In this document: piece after piece, positions 24,771 through 32,874 of the stretch
Position numbering within the stretch: position 1 is the stretch's first letter
How the letters are laid out: each line of letters starts with the position of its first letter
NCBI RefSeq assembly: GCF_039822285.1
Contig: NZ_JBAJEY010000003.1
Span: 62,001-126,000, forward strand
Reading direction: 5' to 3'
Length of the DNA stretch: 64,000 bases
Origin: Thiofaba sp039822285
Lineage (GTDB): Bacteria > Pseudomonadota > Gammaproteobacteria > Halothiobacillales > Halothiobacillaceae
Notes under the pieces: model-generated
Databases searched by the model: none
What the model was told of the DNA's origin: nothing
What the model saw: the letters and a program-made list of their open reading frames with translations, nothing else
Position numbers and translations under genes: made by a program

Positions 24771-27097
24771 TGCAGCAGTTGGTTGAACCAGTTGATCAGG
24801 GATTCTTCATGGCTGCCCTGCTCGACGGGCGCCTCGCCACAGCCGCTCATTTCGCGCGGCGCGGTGCCCTCGATGTAGGGCAACGTGACCGCGCCCGGAC
24901 AACCGGGTGGGGCCAGCAGCCCGGTGCTGGGGTCGATGGAGACCCACTCCACCCCCGGCGGGGCCTGGTTGGAGCGCGGCTGCTGCGGCAGGGCGCGCAT
25001 CAGCTGGGTGAAGATCGGCAGGGCGCCGCTGGCACCGGTGAGCTTGGTCGGCTGGTTGTCGTCACGCCCCACCCAGACTACGGCCAAACGGTCGGCCGAG
25101 AAACCGGCGAACCAGCTGTCGCGCATATCGTTGGTGGTGCCGGTCTTGCCCGCGAGCTGCAGCCCCGGCAGGGCCTTGCCGAGGGCGGCCGCCGTGCCTT
25201 CGCGCACGGTGCCCTGCATCGCGGTGGTGACGAGGAACACCGGTGCGGGCTGGGCCGCCTGGCGGACCGTCAGGGCGTAGCGGGCCAGCGGGCGACCATC
25301 GGCATCGAGCACCCCGCGGATGGCGCGCAGCGGGGTTTGAAAGCCGCCTGCGGCCAGGGTCTGGTACATCTGCGCCACCTCGAGCGGGGCCATCTCGACC
25401 GCACCGAGCATCATCGCCGGGGTCGGCTTGTCGGGCGGCGTGCCGCCCAGGCGGCGCAGGGTGGAGGCGACGTTGTCCACCCCAAGGTCCAGCCCCACCC
25501 TCACCGCCGGCAGGTTGAGCGAGTGCGCGAGGGCCCGGAACAGCGGTACCCGGCCTCGGTATTCGCGGTCGTAGTTCTCCGGCGACCAGGGCGGACTGCC
25601 CGGCTGCTCGAGGGTGAGTGGCGCATCCTCGAGCAGAGTGCCAAGACCGTAGCGCTGCGGCTGCTCAAGGGCCGTCAGATAGATGGCGGGCTTGACCAGC
25701 GAGCCGATTGGGCGGCGCGCGTCGAGCGCGCGGTTGAAGCCCTCGAAACGGGGTTCTCGGTCGCCGACCACGGCCAGCACCTCGCCCGAGGTCGGCTCGG
25801 TGACGATCACCGCGGCCTGCAAGCTCCCAGCCGGCAGCTTGCGCGCCTTCTCCAGTTGCGGAAGCTGCGCCGCCACCGCCTGCTCGGCCTGCCATTGCAC
25901 CTCCGGGTCGAGCGTGGTGTAGATGCGCAGGCCCAGCGTGCGCAACGCCTGCTCATCGTATTCCTGCTTGAGTTGCCGACGCACCAGCTGCATGAAGGCC
26001 GGCTGCAGCCCCTGCCCCCCGCCGGCGGTCTTGCTCACGCCCAGGTCCTGCCGGCGGAGTATGTCGCGCTGGTCCGGCGAGATCAGGCCCTGCTCGGCCA
26101 TCACGCCGAGCACGACGTTGCGCCGCTCGAGCGCGCGCTCGGGGTTGCGGCGCGGGTTGTAGTACGACGCCCCCTTGACCATGCCGACCAGCAGGGCGAG
26201 CTGGTCTGGGTCCAGTTCCCTCAGCGGACGGCCGAAGTAGAACTCGCTCGCGAGGCCAAAGCCGTGGATGGCGCGGTTGCCGTCCTGCCCCAGCCAGACC
26301 TCGTTCAGGTAGGCCTCGAGGATCTGCTCCTTGCTGTAGTGCCACTCCAGCTCGATGGCCATGATCAGCTCGGTGAGCTTGCGCGAGATCGTGCGCTCGT
26401 TGCTGAGGAAGAAGTTTTTCGCCAGCTGCTGGGTGATGGTGCTGCCGCCCTGGGTCAGCTGGCCGCTGACCATGTTGACCACCATCGCGCGCAGGATGGC
26501 CCACGGGTTGACGCCGTGATGCTCAAAGAAAGACTGGTCCTCCACCGCGAGCAGGGTCTGAACCAGCAGCGGCGGGGTGTCCTGCAGGCGGAGCAGGACA
26601 CGATCCTCCTGCTTGTCCGGATAGAAGCTGCCGATCACCGGCGGGTCGAGACGGGCCAGGTCCACCGGCTTGCGCGCCTCATCCCAGAGACCGGCGACAC
26701 GGTTGCCATCGAAGCGGATGCGCAGCAGCCGTTCTGGCTCCTCACCGTCCACATGCTGCGCGCGGCGGGCATACACCTCGAAGTCCACACCTGCCTTGCG
26801 GTACTCACCAGGCTGCGGATGGCCGTCCGTCTGGCGATAGCCCAGCCGGCCCAGCTCGCGCTCGAGCTGGATGGGCGAAAGCGGCAGACCGACCCACAAC
26901 TCCATCGCCCGCGCATAGACCTTAGCCGGCAGGGCCCACAGGCTTCCGGAGAAGCGCTCCTGCACGCGGCGATCGAGATGCGTGGCGTACAGTGCCAGCA
27001 GCAGCCCGCCGACAAGCAGGAGGGCAAGGGCCAGCTTGAGCAAGAAGGCAACGATGCCCGAGCGGGCATGGGCGGGCCGGGAACGGCGGGAGGTCAT
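24767..27097 (-). CDS. mrcB: Bifunctional penicillin-binding protein 1B
   Basis: Class A PBP that polymerises glycan strands and cross-links peptides in the periplasm. The 776-residue protein has one N-terminal membrane anchor (about residues 14-40) and a UB2H-like regulatory segment (about 60-150). The GT51 transglycosylase follows, with catalytic EDQSFFEHHGVNPW and GGSTITQQLAKNFFLS. The transpeptidase has the serine motif RPIGSLVKP, then SLN in AHSLNLPAV, and KTGTTN. UB2H is the lipoprotein-activator docking domain in E. coli, consistent with the downstream lipoprotein gene. Confidence 0.96.
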   Translation of the reverse strand: MTSRRSRPAHARSGIVAFLLKLALALLLVGGLLLALYATHLDRRVQERFSGSLWALPAKVYARAMELWVGLPLSPIQLERELGRLGYRQTDGHPQPGEYRKAGVDFEVYARRAQHVDGEEPERLLRIRFDGNRVAGLWDEARKPVDLARLDPPVIGSFYPDKQEDRVLLRLQDTPPLLVQTLLAVEDQSFFEHHGVNPWAILRAMVVNMVSGQLTQGGSTITQQLAKNFFLSNERTISRKLTELIMAIELEWHYSKEQILEAYLNEVWLGQDGNRAIHGFGLASEFYFGRPLRELDPDQLALLVGMVKGASYYNPRRNPERALERRNVVLGVMAEQGLISPDQRDILRRQDLGVSKTAGGGQGLQPAFMQLVRRQLKQEYDEQALRTLGLRIYTTLDPEVQWQAEQAVAAQLPQLEKARKLPAGSLQAAVIVTEPTSGEVLAVVGDREPRFEGFNRALDARRPIGSLVKPAIYLTALEQPQRYGLGTLLEDAPLTLEQPGSPPWSPENYDREYRGRVPLFRALAHSLNLPAVRVGLDLGVDNVASTLRRLGGTPPDKPTPAMMLGAVEMAPLEVAQMYQTLAAGGFQTPLRAIRGVLDADGRPLARYALTVRQAAQPAPVFLVTTAMQGTVREGTAAALGKALPGLQLAGKTGTTNDMRDSWFAGFSADRLAVVWVGRDDNQPTKLTGASGALPIFTQLMRALPQQPRSNQAPPGVEWVSIDPSTGLLAPPGCPGAVTLPYIEGTAPREMSGCGEAPVEQGSHEESLINWFNQLLQ

Positions 27098-27160
27098 GGG
27101 AATGGATGCAATAGGCGTGCTGATTTATGCTTCCGGCATATTAACTTATGTGAACCCACC

Positions 27161-28726
27161 ATGTCCGCCGCCCTCGATGCGCACCGCACCCTCGTTGCCG
27201 CCCTCCTCCAGCAACTCCAGACCCAGGATCCGGCCGCGCGCCTGGTCGAGACGCATATCTCCTCGGTCATCCTGGCGGGAGACCGCGCCTGGAAGCTGAA
27301 GAAGCCCGTCGACTTCGGTTTTTTGAACTTCACTGACTTGGCCCAGCGCATCCACTTTTGCCATGAGGAACTGCGCCTGAATCGCACCCTGGGCGGCGGA
27401 CTCTATCTTGACGTGGCGCTGATTCGCGGCACACCCGAGGCCCCGAGGCTCGACGGCGAAGGCGAGGTGCTCGAGGCGGCGGTGGTCATGCGCCGCTTCC
27501 CGGACGGCGCCCAGCTCGATCAGGTCCTGACCCGCGAGGGCCTGCCGCTTGCGCGCATGGACGAGCTGGCCGACCGCATCGCCGCCTTCCATGCCGCCGC
27601 GCCCCGCGTCGGCATGGACAGCCCCCTGGGCGAGCCTGCGACCGTGTATGCGCCGATGGCGCAGAACTTCGAGCAGATCAAGCCACTGCTCGATCCGGAC
27701 GATGCCCCACGCCATGAACAGCTCGAGCGTCTGCGCCTGTGGACCGAGGCCGCCTACGCGCGCCTTGCGTCCACCCTTGCCACCCGCAAGCGGGAAGGCT
27801 TCGTGCGCGAACTGCACGGCGACATGCACCTCGGCAACATGGCCCTGGTGGACGATGCCATCGTCATCTTCGACGCCATCGAGTTCAACGACAGCTTCCG
27901 CTGGATCGACGTGATGAGCGAGCTGGCCTTCCTGCTCATGGACCTGGAGGACCGCGGCCTGCCCGCCCATGCCCATCGCCTGCTCAACCGCTATCTGGAA
28001 CACACCGGCGACTATGCGGGGCTGGCCCTGTTGCGTTTCTACCAGACTTACCGCGCCATGGTCCGCGCCAAAGTCGCCCTGCTCGGCGTCGCCTTCGGCG
28101 GCACGCCGGAGCAGATCATGGAGGCCCGAACCCGCTATGCACGCTACGTCGACCTGGCCGAGCGCTACACCCAGCCCGGCCAACCACAGCTTCTCATCAC
28201 CCACGGCTATTCCGGGAGCGGCAAAAGTCACGCCGCCCTGATCCTGGCTGAGAGCAGGGGCCTGATCCGCATCCGCTCCGACATCGAACGCCAGCGCCTC
28301 TTCCCGGAGCGCGGCGAGGAGGGGCTCTTCGCCGGGCGCTACAGCCCGCAGGCGACCGAACAGACCTACACCCGCCTGCTGGCTCTGGCCGAAGAGGTCA
28401 TCCAGGCCGGCTTTGGCGTCATCCTCGACGCCACCTACCTTGCGGCCGCTCCACGCCAGGCCGCCCGCGCACTGGCCGAAAGGCTAGGCGCGCCCTTCCA
28501 CATCCTCGCCATGCACTGCCCCGAGGACACCCTGCGCCAACGCCTGCTCGCCCGCACCCGTGCCGGCGGCGACCCGTCCGAGGCCACGCTGGAGGTCCTC
28601 ACCGCCCAGCAACAACGTGCCGAGCCCCTGGACGACGGGGAAAAGCGCCTCGCCCTACCGATGCGTTGCGATGCGCCGGCGGAGGGGCAAATTGCGGAAA
28701 TGCTGCCTGTCCTTGGGATGGGCTAA
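27161..28726 (+). CDS. APH-like kinase fused to P-loop (AAA_33) kinase
   Basis: A 521-residue two-domain protein. The N-terminal half (about 1-335) is an aminoglycoside phosphotransferase-like fold with the catalytic loop HGDMHLGNM and the metal-binding DAIEFN. The C-terminal half (about 345-521) is a zeta/polynucleotide-kinase-like P-loop domain with Walker A THGYSGSGKSHAAL and a conserved IRSDIERQRLF. The ATG at 27161 is chosen because the open frame upstream is only the antisense of mrcB. The substrate is unknown; drug resistance should not be assumed. It is divergent from mrcB. Confidence 0.87.
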   Translation: MSAALDAHRTLVAALLQQLQTQDPAARLVETHISSVILAGDRAWKLKKPVDFGFLNFTDLAQRIHFCHEELRLNRTLGGGLYLDVALIRGTPEAPRLDGEGEVLEAAVVMRRFPDGAQLDQVLTREGLPLARMDELADRIAAFHAAAPRVGMDSPLGEPATVYAPMAQNFEQIKPLLDPDDAPRHEQLERLRLWTEAAYARLASTLATRKREGFVRELHGDMHLGNMALVDDAIVIFDAIEFNDSFRWIDVMSELAFLLMDLEDRGLPAHAHRLLNRYLEHTGDYAGLALLRFYQTYRAMVRAKVALLGVAFGGTPEQIMEARTRYARYVDLAERYTQPGQPQLLITHGYSGSGKSHAALILAESRGLIRIRSDIERQRLFPERGEEGLFAGRYSPQATEQTYTRLLALAEEVIQAGFGVILDATYLAAAPRQAARALAERLGAPFHILAMHCPEDTLRQRLLARTRAGGDPSEATLEVLTAQQQRAEPLDDGEKRLALPMRCDAPAEGQIAEMLPVLGMG

Positions 28727-28791
28727 CGCCACGGCAGAGGTGGCATGCCTTCGCATGCCCCCCTGAGGGCAAACCTGGCGATTGGGGGCCA

Positions 28792-28800
28792 TGCTATATT
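28792..28800 (+). promoter_or_regulatory. Extended -10 promoter of the RelBE-like module
   Basis: TGCTATATT is a TGn-extended -10 element with a 5/6 match to TATAAT, located 32 bp before the antitoxin ATG. No good -35 box is seen, as is common with extended -10 promoters. A 7-bp inverted repeat GGCATGC-CTTC-GCATGCC at 28742-28759, between the kinase stop and this promoter, could be an operator or a weak terminator. Confidence 0.45.
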
Positions 28801-28831
28801 CGTTTGGCATCGCAAGATCAGGAGCCTGAAC

Positions 28832-29056
28832 ATGCTTGCCATCCGACTTCCTCCCGAGGTGGAGGCGCGCCTCGAGGCCCTGGCCAAGGCCACGGGACGC
28901 ACGAAGACTTTCCATGCCCGTGAGGCCATCCTTGAGTACTTGGATGACCTTGAAGATTTGCATCTTGCCGAGCAACGCCTGAGCGACATTCGTGCAGGCC
29001 ATAGCCGCACCTACACGCTGGAAGAAGTGGAACGCGATCTTGGTTTGGCGGATTGA
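28832..29056 (+). CDS. RelB-like ribbon-helix-helix antitoxin
   Basis: A 74-residue protein starting MLAIRLPPEVEARLEALAKA, the typical N-terminal strand and first helix of RHH antitoxins, followed by TGRTKTFHAREAILEYLDDL. The C-terminal half (LAEQRLSDIRAGHSRTYTLE) is the toxin-binding tail. The ATG at 28832 has an AGGAG site 7 nt upstream and is preferred over a longer frame from 28745, which lacks family features. It overlaps the toxin gene by 17 bp. Confidence 0.88.
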   Translation: MLAIRLPPEVEARLEALAKATGRTKTFHAREAILEYLDDLEDLHLAEQRLSDIRAGHSRTYTLEEVERDLGLAD

Positions 29057-29312
29057 GGTCGACGACAAGGCCAAGAAGGACTTGGCCGCGCTGGACAAGA
29101 CGGTTGCCAAGCGCATCACTACTTTTTTGCGTGAACGAGTTGCCAAGCTTGATGACCCGCGCAGCATCGGTGAGGCCCTCAAGGGCTCCAAGCTGGGAGC
29201 CTTCTGGAAGTACCGCGTGGGTGACTGGCGCATCATCGCCAACATCGAAGATGACGTTTTACGTATCCTCATCGTGCGCATCGGCAACCGCAGGAATGTA
29301 TACCAGCGTTGA
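29040..29312 (+). CDS. RelE/ParE-family toxin
   Basis: A 90-residue RelE-fold toxin expected to cleave mRNA on the ribosome. Translation from the TTG at 29040 gives MVWRIEVDDKAKKDLAALDK, aligning with the usual RelE start; no ATG is available there. The core motif WKYRVGDWRIIANI and the C-terminal ILIVRIGNRRNVYQ are characteristic of the RelE/StbE branch. The gene is intact. Translation is probably coupled to the overlapping antitoxin. Confidence 0.88.
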   Translation: MVWRIEVDDKAKKDLAALDKTVAKRITTFLRERVAKLDDPRSIGEALKGSKLGAFWKYRVGDWRIIANIEDDVLRILIVRIGNRRNVYQR

Positions 29313-29351
29313 TGGCACGGCCTACCCACGATCTCAGCTAGCCTTCCCCTC

Positions 29352-29969
29352 CTATCTCCACGAATCCACACCCTGCTTCAGATTCAAGGCCGCCAGGGCA
29401 TCCTCAATCTGCTCCTGCGACGGTTCGATACCATGCCGCTCGCGCAAGGCCTCTCCGATCTGTGCCACACTCGCCTCCAGCAGCCCGCCATCCTCGATCA
29501 GCTCCCCGAGGTCCTCGATCGCGGCCCAGGGATAGGTCACCCAACGCCACTCGGTAATCTCCCGCGCGTAGTAGTCGGGCACGAACTTGGAGACGATCTT
29601 GTGCTGCAGGGCACAGGTACGCACCTCGGCGGGCTGGCCTTTTTCGCGCAGATGATTCAGCGCGGCGATGAAACTATCGCCGGTGTCGCTGACGTCATCC
29701 ACCACTAGGATGCGTCGACCGTCGATGGGGATGCTCAAGGGGTGCTTGACCCGCGCCTCTGGCGCCTTGTGGCGGGCACGGTAATGCTCGATGCGGACGC
29801 AGGCCAGGTCCATGACGTCGAGGTAGTCGCACAACACCCGGGCGGGCACCACGCCCCCGCGTGCGATGGCGACGATCATGTCGGGTTGGAAGTTGGAGGC
29901 GCGGATGCGCAGGGCAAGTTCGCGGGCAAGCCGGTGGAAGGACGCCCAGCTGACCAGTTCAACGTTCAT
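29352..29969 (-). CDS. Phosphoribosyltransferase family protein
   Basis: A 205-residue type I phosphoribosyltransferase with the PRPP-binding loop ILVVDDVSDTGDS at about residues 95-107 and the PPi-loop IARGGVVPARVL at about 41-52. The overall layout (MNVELVSWASFHRLA start, long C-terminal extension with WVTYPWAAIED) resembles xanthine/hypoxanthine-guanine PRTases of the Gpt-like and archaeal type. The exact base substrate is not clear. The ATG at 29969 has a GGAG site 9-10 nt upstream. It is divergent from the DUF504 gene by 34 bp. Confidence 0.85.
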   Translation of the reverse strand: MNVELVSWASFHRLARELALRIRASNFQPDMIVAIARGGVVPARVLCDYLDVMDLACVRIEHYRARHKAPEARVKHPLSIPIDGRRILVVDDVSDTGDSFIAALNHLREKGQPAEVRTCALQHKIVSKFVPDYYAREITEWRWVTYPWAAIEDLGELIEDGGLLEASVAQIGEALRERHGIEPSQEQIEDALAALNLKQGVDSWR

Positions 29970-30003
29970 GGGATGCATTCTCCGCAACGACGGGAGGTGA
30001 GCG

Positions 30004-30294
30004 ATGATGCCGATCCACGAGCTGCTGAATCGGATCCATTGGGATCCGGCCTTCGGTGCGGCCCGTTTCCGGCTGGGCTACATCGACCGGCTGGCGGGCG
30101 GCCTGGTCCACGGCGATCTGCGCGAGCCCTTTTTGCGCGAAGGCGAGCATTTTTCCGTGATCCTGTGGGACGAAAAAGGGGAACCCCACGAGGTTCCCCT
30201 GCATCGCATTCGGGAGGTCTGGCGGGATGGGGAACTGATCTGGCAGCGCCCATCACCTCCCACACCCAGGCCTGACACCACTCACTCGATGTGA
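30004..30294 (+). CDS. DUF504 / MJ1316-type protein (predicted RNA cyclic-end recognition)
   Basis: A 96-residue protein starting MMPIHELLNRIHWDPAFGAA and containing GYIDRLAGG and VPLHRIREVWRDGELIW, which are the DUF504 hallmarks. The family is mainly archaeal; published comparative-genomic work proposed that the MJ1316 domain recognises RNA with 2',3'-cyclic phosphate ends. That fits its location 0.7-1.1 kb from archease and RtcB, which seal such ends. A GGAGG site lies 6 nt before the first ATG. The last 13 bp overlap the convergent HPF-cold-shock gene. Confidence 0.8.
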   Translation: MMPIHELLNRIHWDPAFGAARFRLGYIDRLAGGLVHGDLREPFLREGEHFSVILWDEKGEPHEVPLHRIREVWRDGELIWQRPSPPTPRPDTTHSM

Positions 30295-30839
30295 TGCTTG
30301 CCGATCACGTGCACGGTGGTCGCCTTCGGCCCCTTGTCGCCCTCCTCCTCGGCGAAGCGCACCTCAGCGCCCTTCTCCAAGTCCTCGAACTCTTCGTTCA
30401 GCAGGCTGTTGGGGTGGAAATAGACTTCGCGCCCGTCGGGGGTGAGGATGGTGCCGTGATCGGGAGTGATCTCGATCACGCGGCCATGAGCGGGCATCTC
30501 ATGGGTCTTCACCTCACCCCTCATCTTTCCCACGTAGGCCTCCAGCTGCCGCTGGGCGGCCGCGAAGGCATCGCGGATGGAGACATAGATATCCTCATGC
30601 GCGTGCTTGTCGTGGTTGTCGCGGCTGACCACGATCTCGTGACCCGGGATGGTGATGTCGATGGTCACCTCGTAGAGCTTGCCCTTGTGATGGTGCTTGT
30701 GCGGAGCCTCGACGATCACGCGGCAACTGGTGATGCGATCGAAGTAACGCTCGAGCTTCTGCGCCTTTTCGCGGATGGCGGCTTCAATGGCTTCTGAAGG
30801 CGGGATGTCGCGAAAGGTAATTTGCAGGGGAAGCTGCAT
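30282..30839 (-). CDS. HPF/RaiA ribosome-associated domain fused to cold-shock domain
   Basis: A 185-residue protein. Residues 1-105 form a hibernation-promoting-factor-like domain (MQLPLQITFRDIPPSEAIEA, YFDRITSCRVIVEAPHKHHH, DIYVSIRDAFAAAQRQL). Residues 115-182 form a CspA-like OB fold (GRVIEITPDHGTILTPDG, REVYFHPNSLL). The first domain would bind the 30S decoding region and the second single-stranded RNA or rRNA. It is not the usual long HPF, whose C-terminal dimerisation domain is different. The ATG at 30839 has GAGGAG 7 nt upstream. It is divergently transcribed from archease. Confidence 0.87.
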   Translation of the reverse strand: MQLPLQITFRDIPPSEAIEAAIREKAQKLERYFDRITSCRVIVEAPHKHHHKGKLYEVTIDITIPGHEIVVSRDNHDKHAHEDIYVSIRDAFAAAQRQLEAYVGKMRGEVKTHEMPAHGRVIEITPDHGTILTPDGREVYFHPNSLLNEEFEDLEKGAEVRFAEEEGDKGPKATTVHVIGKHHIE

Positions 30840-30898
30840 GGTCGTCTCCTCGTCATGCCCGATGTCCGGGCGAAGCCTTTGATGAATCCTTGGTTGAA

Positions 30899-30927
30899 TT
30901 AATAGCACCGGGCACGGCGGAAGCCAA
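30899..30927 (-). promoter_or_regulatory. Probable promoter of the HPF-cold-shock gene
   Basis: On the minus strand TTGGCT (30922-30927) and TATTAA (30899-30904) are 17 bp apart, and the -10 is preceded by TGC, an extended -10. Individual boxes are moderate matches. The 155-bp gap also must hold the archease promoter; a weak plus-strand candidate is TTGCGC (30942-30947) with CATACT (30964-30969). No sigma-54 promoter or RtcR-type regulator gene is seen. Confidence 0.42.
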
Positions 30928-30994
30928 GTTCAGTTGCCGCCTTGCGCCTTGTCATCCGTAAGCCATACTCGAGAAGAACCATGCTGGAGCCACG

Positions 30995-31417
30995 ATGGAC
31001 ACGCGCGGACACTGGGAACATTTCGAGCATGTCGCCGACATCGGCGTGCGTGGACTGGGGCCGACGGCGGCCGAGGCTTTTGCCCAGGCGGCGCTCGCGC
31101 TGACCGCGCTCATCGTCGACCCCCGGGCGGTCGAGTCCAGGGAGAGGGTTACGGTCGATCTTGAGGGGGCCGACCTCGACTACCTGTTCTACGACTGGAT
31201 CAACGCCCTGGTCTACACCATGGCCACCCGCCACATGCTCTTTGGCCGCTTCGAGGTCGAGATCCAGGATGGTCGGCTGCATGCCACGGCCTGGGGCGAG
31301 CCGTTGGACCGTGCGCGACACCAGCCGGTGGTGGAGGTGAAGGGGGCCACCCTGACCGAACTCGCGGTACGCGAGGAGAACGGGCAATGGCTCGCTCAAT
31401 GCGTGGTGGATGTCTGA
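30995..31417 (+). CDS. Archease, RtcB cofactor protein
   Basis: A 140-residue protein of the archease family, which promotes RtcB guanylylation and turnover. The family start motif is FEHVADIGVRGLGPTAAEAF, with metal-binding acidic residues in DADLD-like EGADLDYLFYDWINALVY and the C-terminal ATLTELAVREENGQWLAQCV block. The protein has the normal family length. The gene overlaps the first possible rtcB start by 8 bp, which supports a functional pair. Confidence 0.94.
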   Translation: MDTRGHWEHFEHVADIGVRGLGPTAAEAFAQAALALTALIVDPRAVESRERVTVDLEGADLDYLFYDWINALVYTMATRHMLFGRFEVEIQDGRLHATAWGEPLDRARHQPVVEVKGATLTELAVREENGQWLAQCVVDV

Positions 31418-31439
31418 CCATTCGCTTGTGAGGGGCACC

Positions 31440-32870
31440 ATGGACATCGGCAAATTCGAGAAGGTGGACCACTACACCTGGCGCATCCCGCGGACGGGGT
31501 CCATGCGCGTACCCGGCGTCATCTACGCCAGCGAGGCCCTGATCCGTGCCATGGACGACAAGGTGTACGAGCAGCTCTCCAACGTCGCCACCCTGCCCGG
31601 CATCGTCGAGGCGGCCTATGCCATGCCGGACGCCCACTGGGGTTATGGCTTCCCGATCGGCGGAGTGGCGGCCTTCGACCCCGAGCAGGGCGGCATCATC
31701 TCCGCCGGCGGGGTCGGCTTCGACATCTCCTGCGGGGTGCGCACCCTGCACACCGGCCTCCATCCGCAAGACATCCGCGCACGCCAGAAGGACCTGGCCG
31801 ACGCCCTGTTCTACCGCATCCCGGCTGGCGTGGGCAGTACCGGCGCCATCCACCTGAACGATGCCGGGATGGACGCCATGCTGCGCGGCGGCGCGCGCTG
31901 GGCGCTGGAGCGGGGCTACGGTGTGCCGGAGGACCTCGCCCACATCGAGGAGATGGGCCAGATGTCCGGTGCCGACCCCGAACAAGTCTCGGCGCAGGCA
32001 AAGAAGCGCCAGCGCGACGAGATGGGCACCCTCGGCTCAGGCAACCACTACCTTGAGGTGCAGCACGTCACGGAGATCTACGACGAGACCCTCGCCGCCG
32101 CCTTCGGCATCCGCGTGGACGACATCAAGGTCAGCATCCACTGTGGATCGCGCGGGCTGGGCCACCAGATCGGCAGCGAATTCCTCAAGAGCATGGCCCT
32201 GGCCGCGCAGGGCTACGGCATCGTGCTGCCGGACCGCGAACTCGCCTGCGCACCCATCAAGTCGGATGTCGGCCAGCGCTACCTCGGCGCCATGCGCGCG
32301 GCGATCAACTGCGCGCTGGCCAACCGCCAGATCCTTACCCACCTCGCCCGTGAGGTATTCGCCCAATTTTTCCCCGGCGCCCGGCTCGACCTGCTCTACG
32401 ACGTCTCGCACAACACCTGCAAGCTGGAGGAGCACATGGTCAACGGCCAGAAGCGCATGCTGTACGTCCACCGCAAGGGTGCCACGCGCGCCTTCGGCCC
32501 GGGCCACCCGGCCCTGCCCGACCCCCTGCGCCCGCATGGCCAGCCGGTGCTGATCGGTGGCACCATGGGCACCTCCTCCTACATCCTCGCCGGCACCGAG
32601 GAGGGCATGCGCAAGGCTTGGGGGTCGGCCTGCCACGGTGCGGGGCGCAGCATGAGCCGCCATCAGGCCACCCACGCGTTCCGCGGCCGCCAGGTCGAGG
32701 ACGAACTCGCCGCGCGCGGCATCCTGGTGCGCAGCCCCTCCCTGCGCGGCGTGGCCGAGGAGGCCCCGGGCGCCTACAAGGACGTCACGGACGTGGTCTG
32801 GGCCGCCCATCACGCCGGCCTTGCGCGCCTGGTCTGCAAGGTCGAGCCGATGATCGTGATCAAGGGCTAA
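31440..32870 (+). CDS. rtcB: RNA-splicing ligase RtcB, archaeal/archease-dependent type
   Basis: GTP-dependent ligase that joins RNA 2',3'-cyclic phosphate or 3'-phosphate ends to 5'-OH ends. The protein resembles archaeal RtcB throughout: metal-binding GGVGFDISCGVR (Asp and Cys), LGSGNHYLEVQ, HCGSRGLGHQ and YDVSHNTCKLEEH supply the His ligands, and CHGAGRSMSR holds the guanylylated histidine. All key residues are intact. Two starts are possible: ATG 31410, overlapping archease, and ATG 31440, used here because AGGGG lies 4 nt upstream and the family usually starts close to KVDHYTWRIP. The length is about 476 or 486 residues. Confidence 0.96.
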   Translation: MDIGKFEKVDHYTWRIPRTGSMRVPGVIYASEALIRAMDDKVYEQLSNVATLPGIVEAAYAMPDAHWGYGFPIGGVAAFDPEQGGIISAGGVGFDISCGVRTLHTGLHPQDIRARQKDLADALFYRIPAGVGSTGAIHLNDAGMDAMLRGGARWALERGYGVPEDLAHIEEMGQMSGADPEQVSAQAKKRQRDEMGTLGSGNHYLEVQHVTEIYDETLAAAFGIRVDDIKVSIHCGSRGLGHQIGSEFLKSMALAAQGYGIVLPDRELACAPIKSDVGQRYLGAMRAAINCALANRQILTHLAREVFAQFFPGARLDLLYDVSHNTCKLEEHMVNGQKRMLYVHRKGATRAFGPGHPALPDPLRPHGQPVLIGGTMGTSSYILAGTEEGMRKAWGSACHGAGRSMSRHQATHAFRGRQVEDELAARGILVRSPSLRGVAEEAPGAYKDVTDVVWAAHHAGLARLVCKVEPMIVIKG

Positions 32871-32874
32871 GGGC

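Noticed and set aside
27110..27150. lac-promoter-like stretch TTTATGCTTCCGGC before the APH-AAA gene
   Set aside because: The resemblance is to the lac spacer; no acceptable -35/-10 pair with proper spacing was found, so no promoter is claimed.
24770..27160. Very long plus-strand open frame running antisense to mrcB and in frame into the APH-AAA gene
   Set aside because: It has no family features before 27161 and no ribosome site; absence of stops reflects GC-rich antisense codon structure. Only the part from the ATG at 27161 is annotated.
27161..28726. Aminoglycoside resistance gene
   Set aside because: The APH-like fold is fused to a P-loop kinase as in many uncharacterised chromosomal proteins; there is no evidence of antibiotic as substrate.
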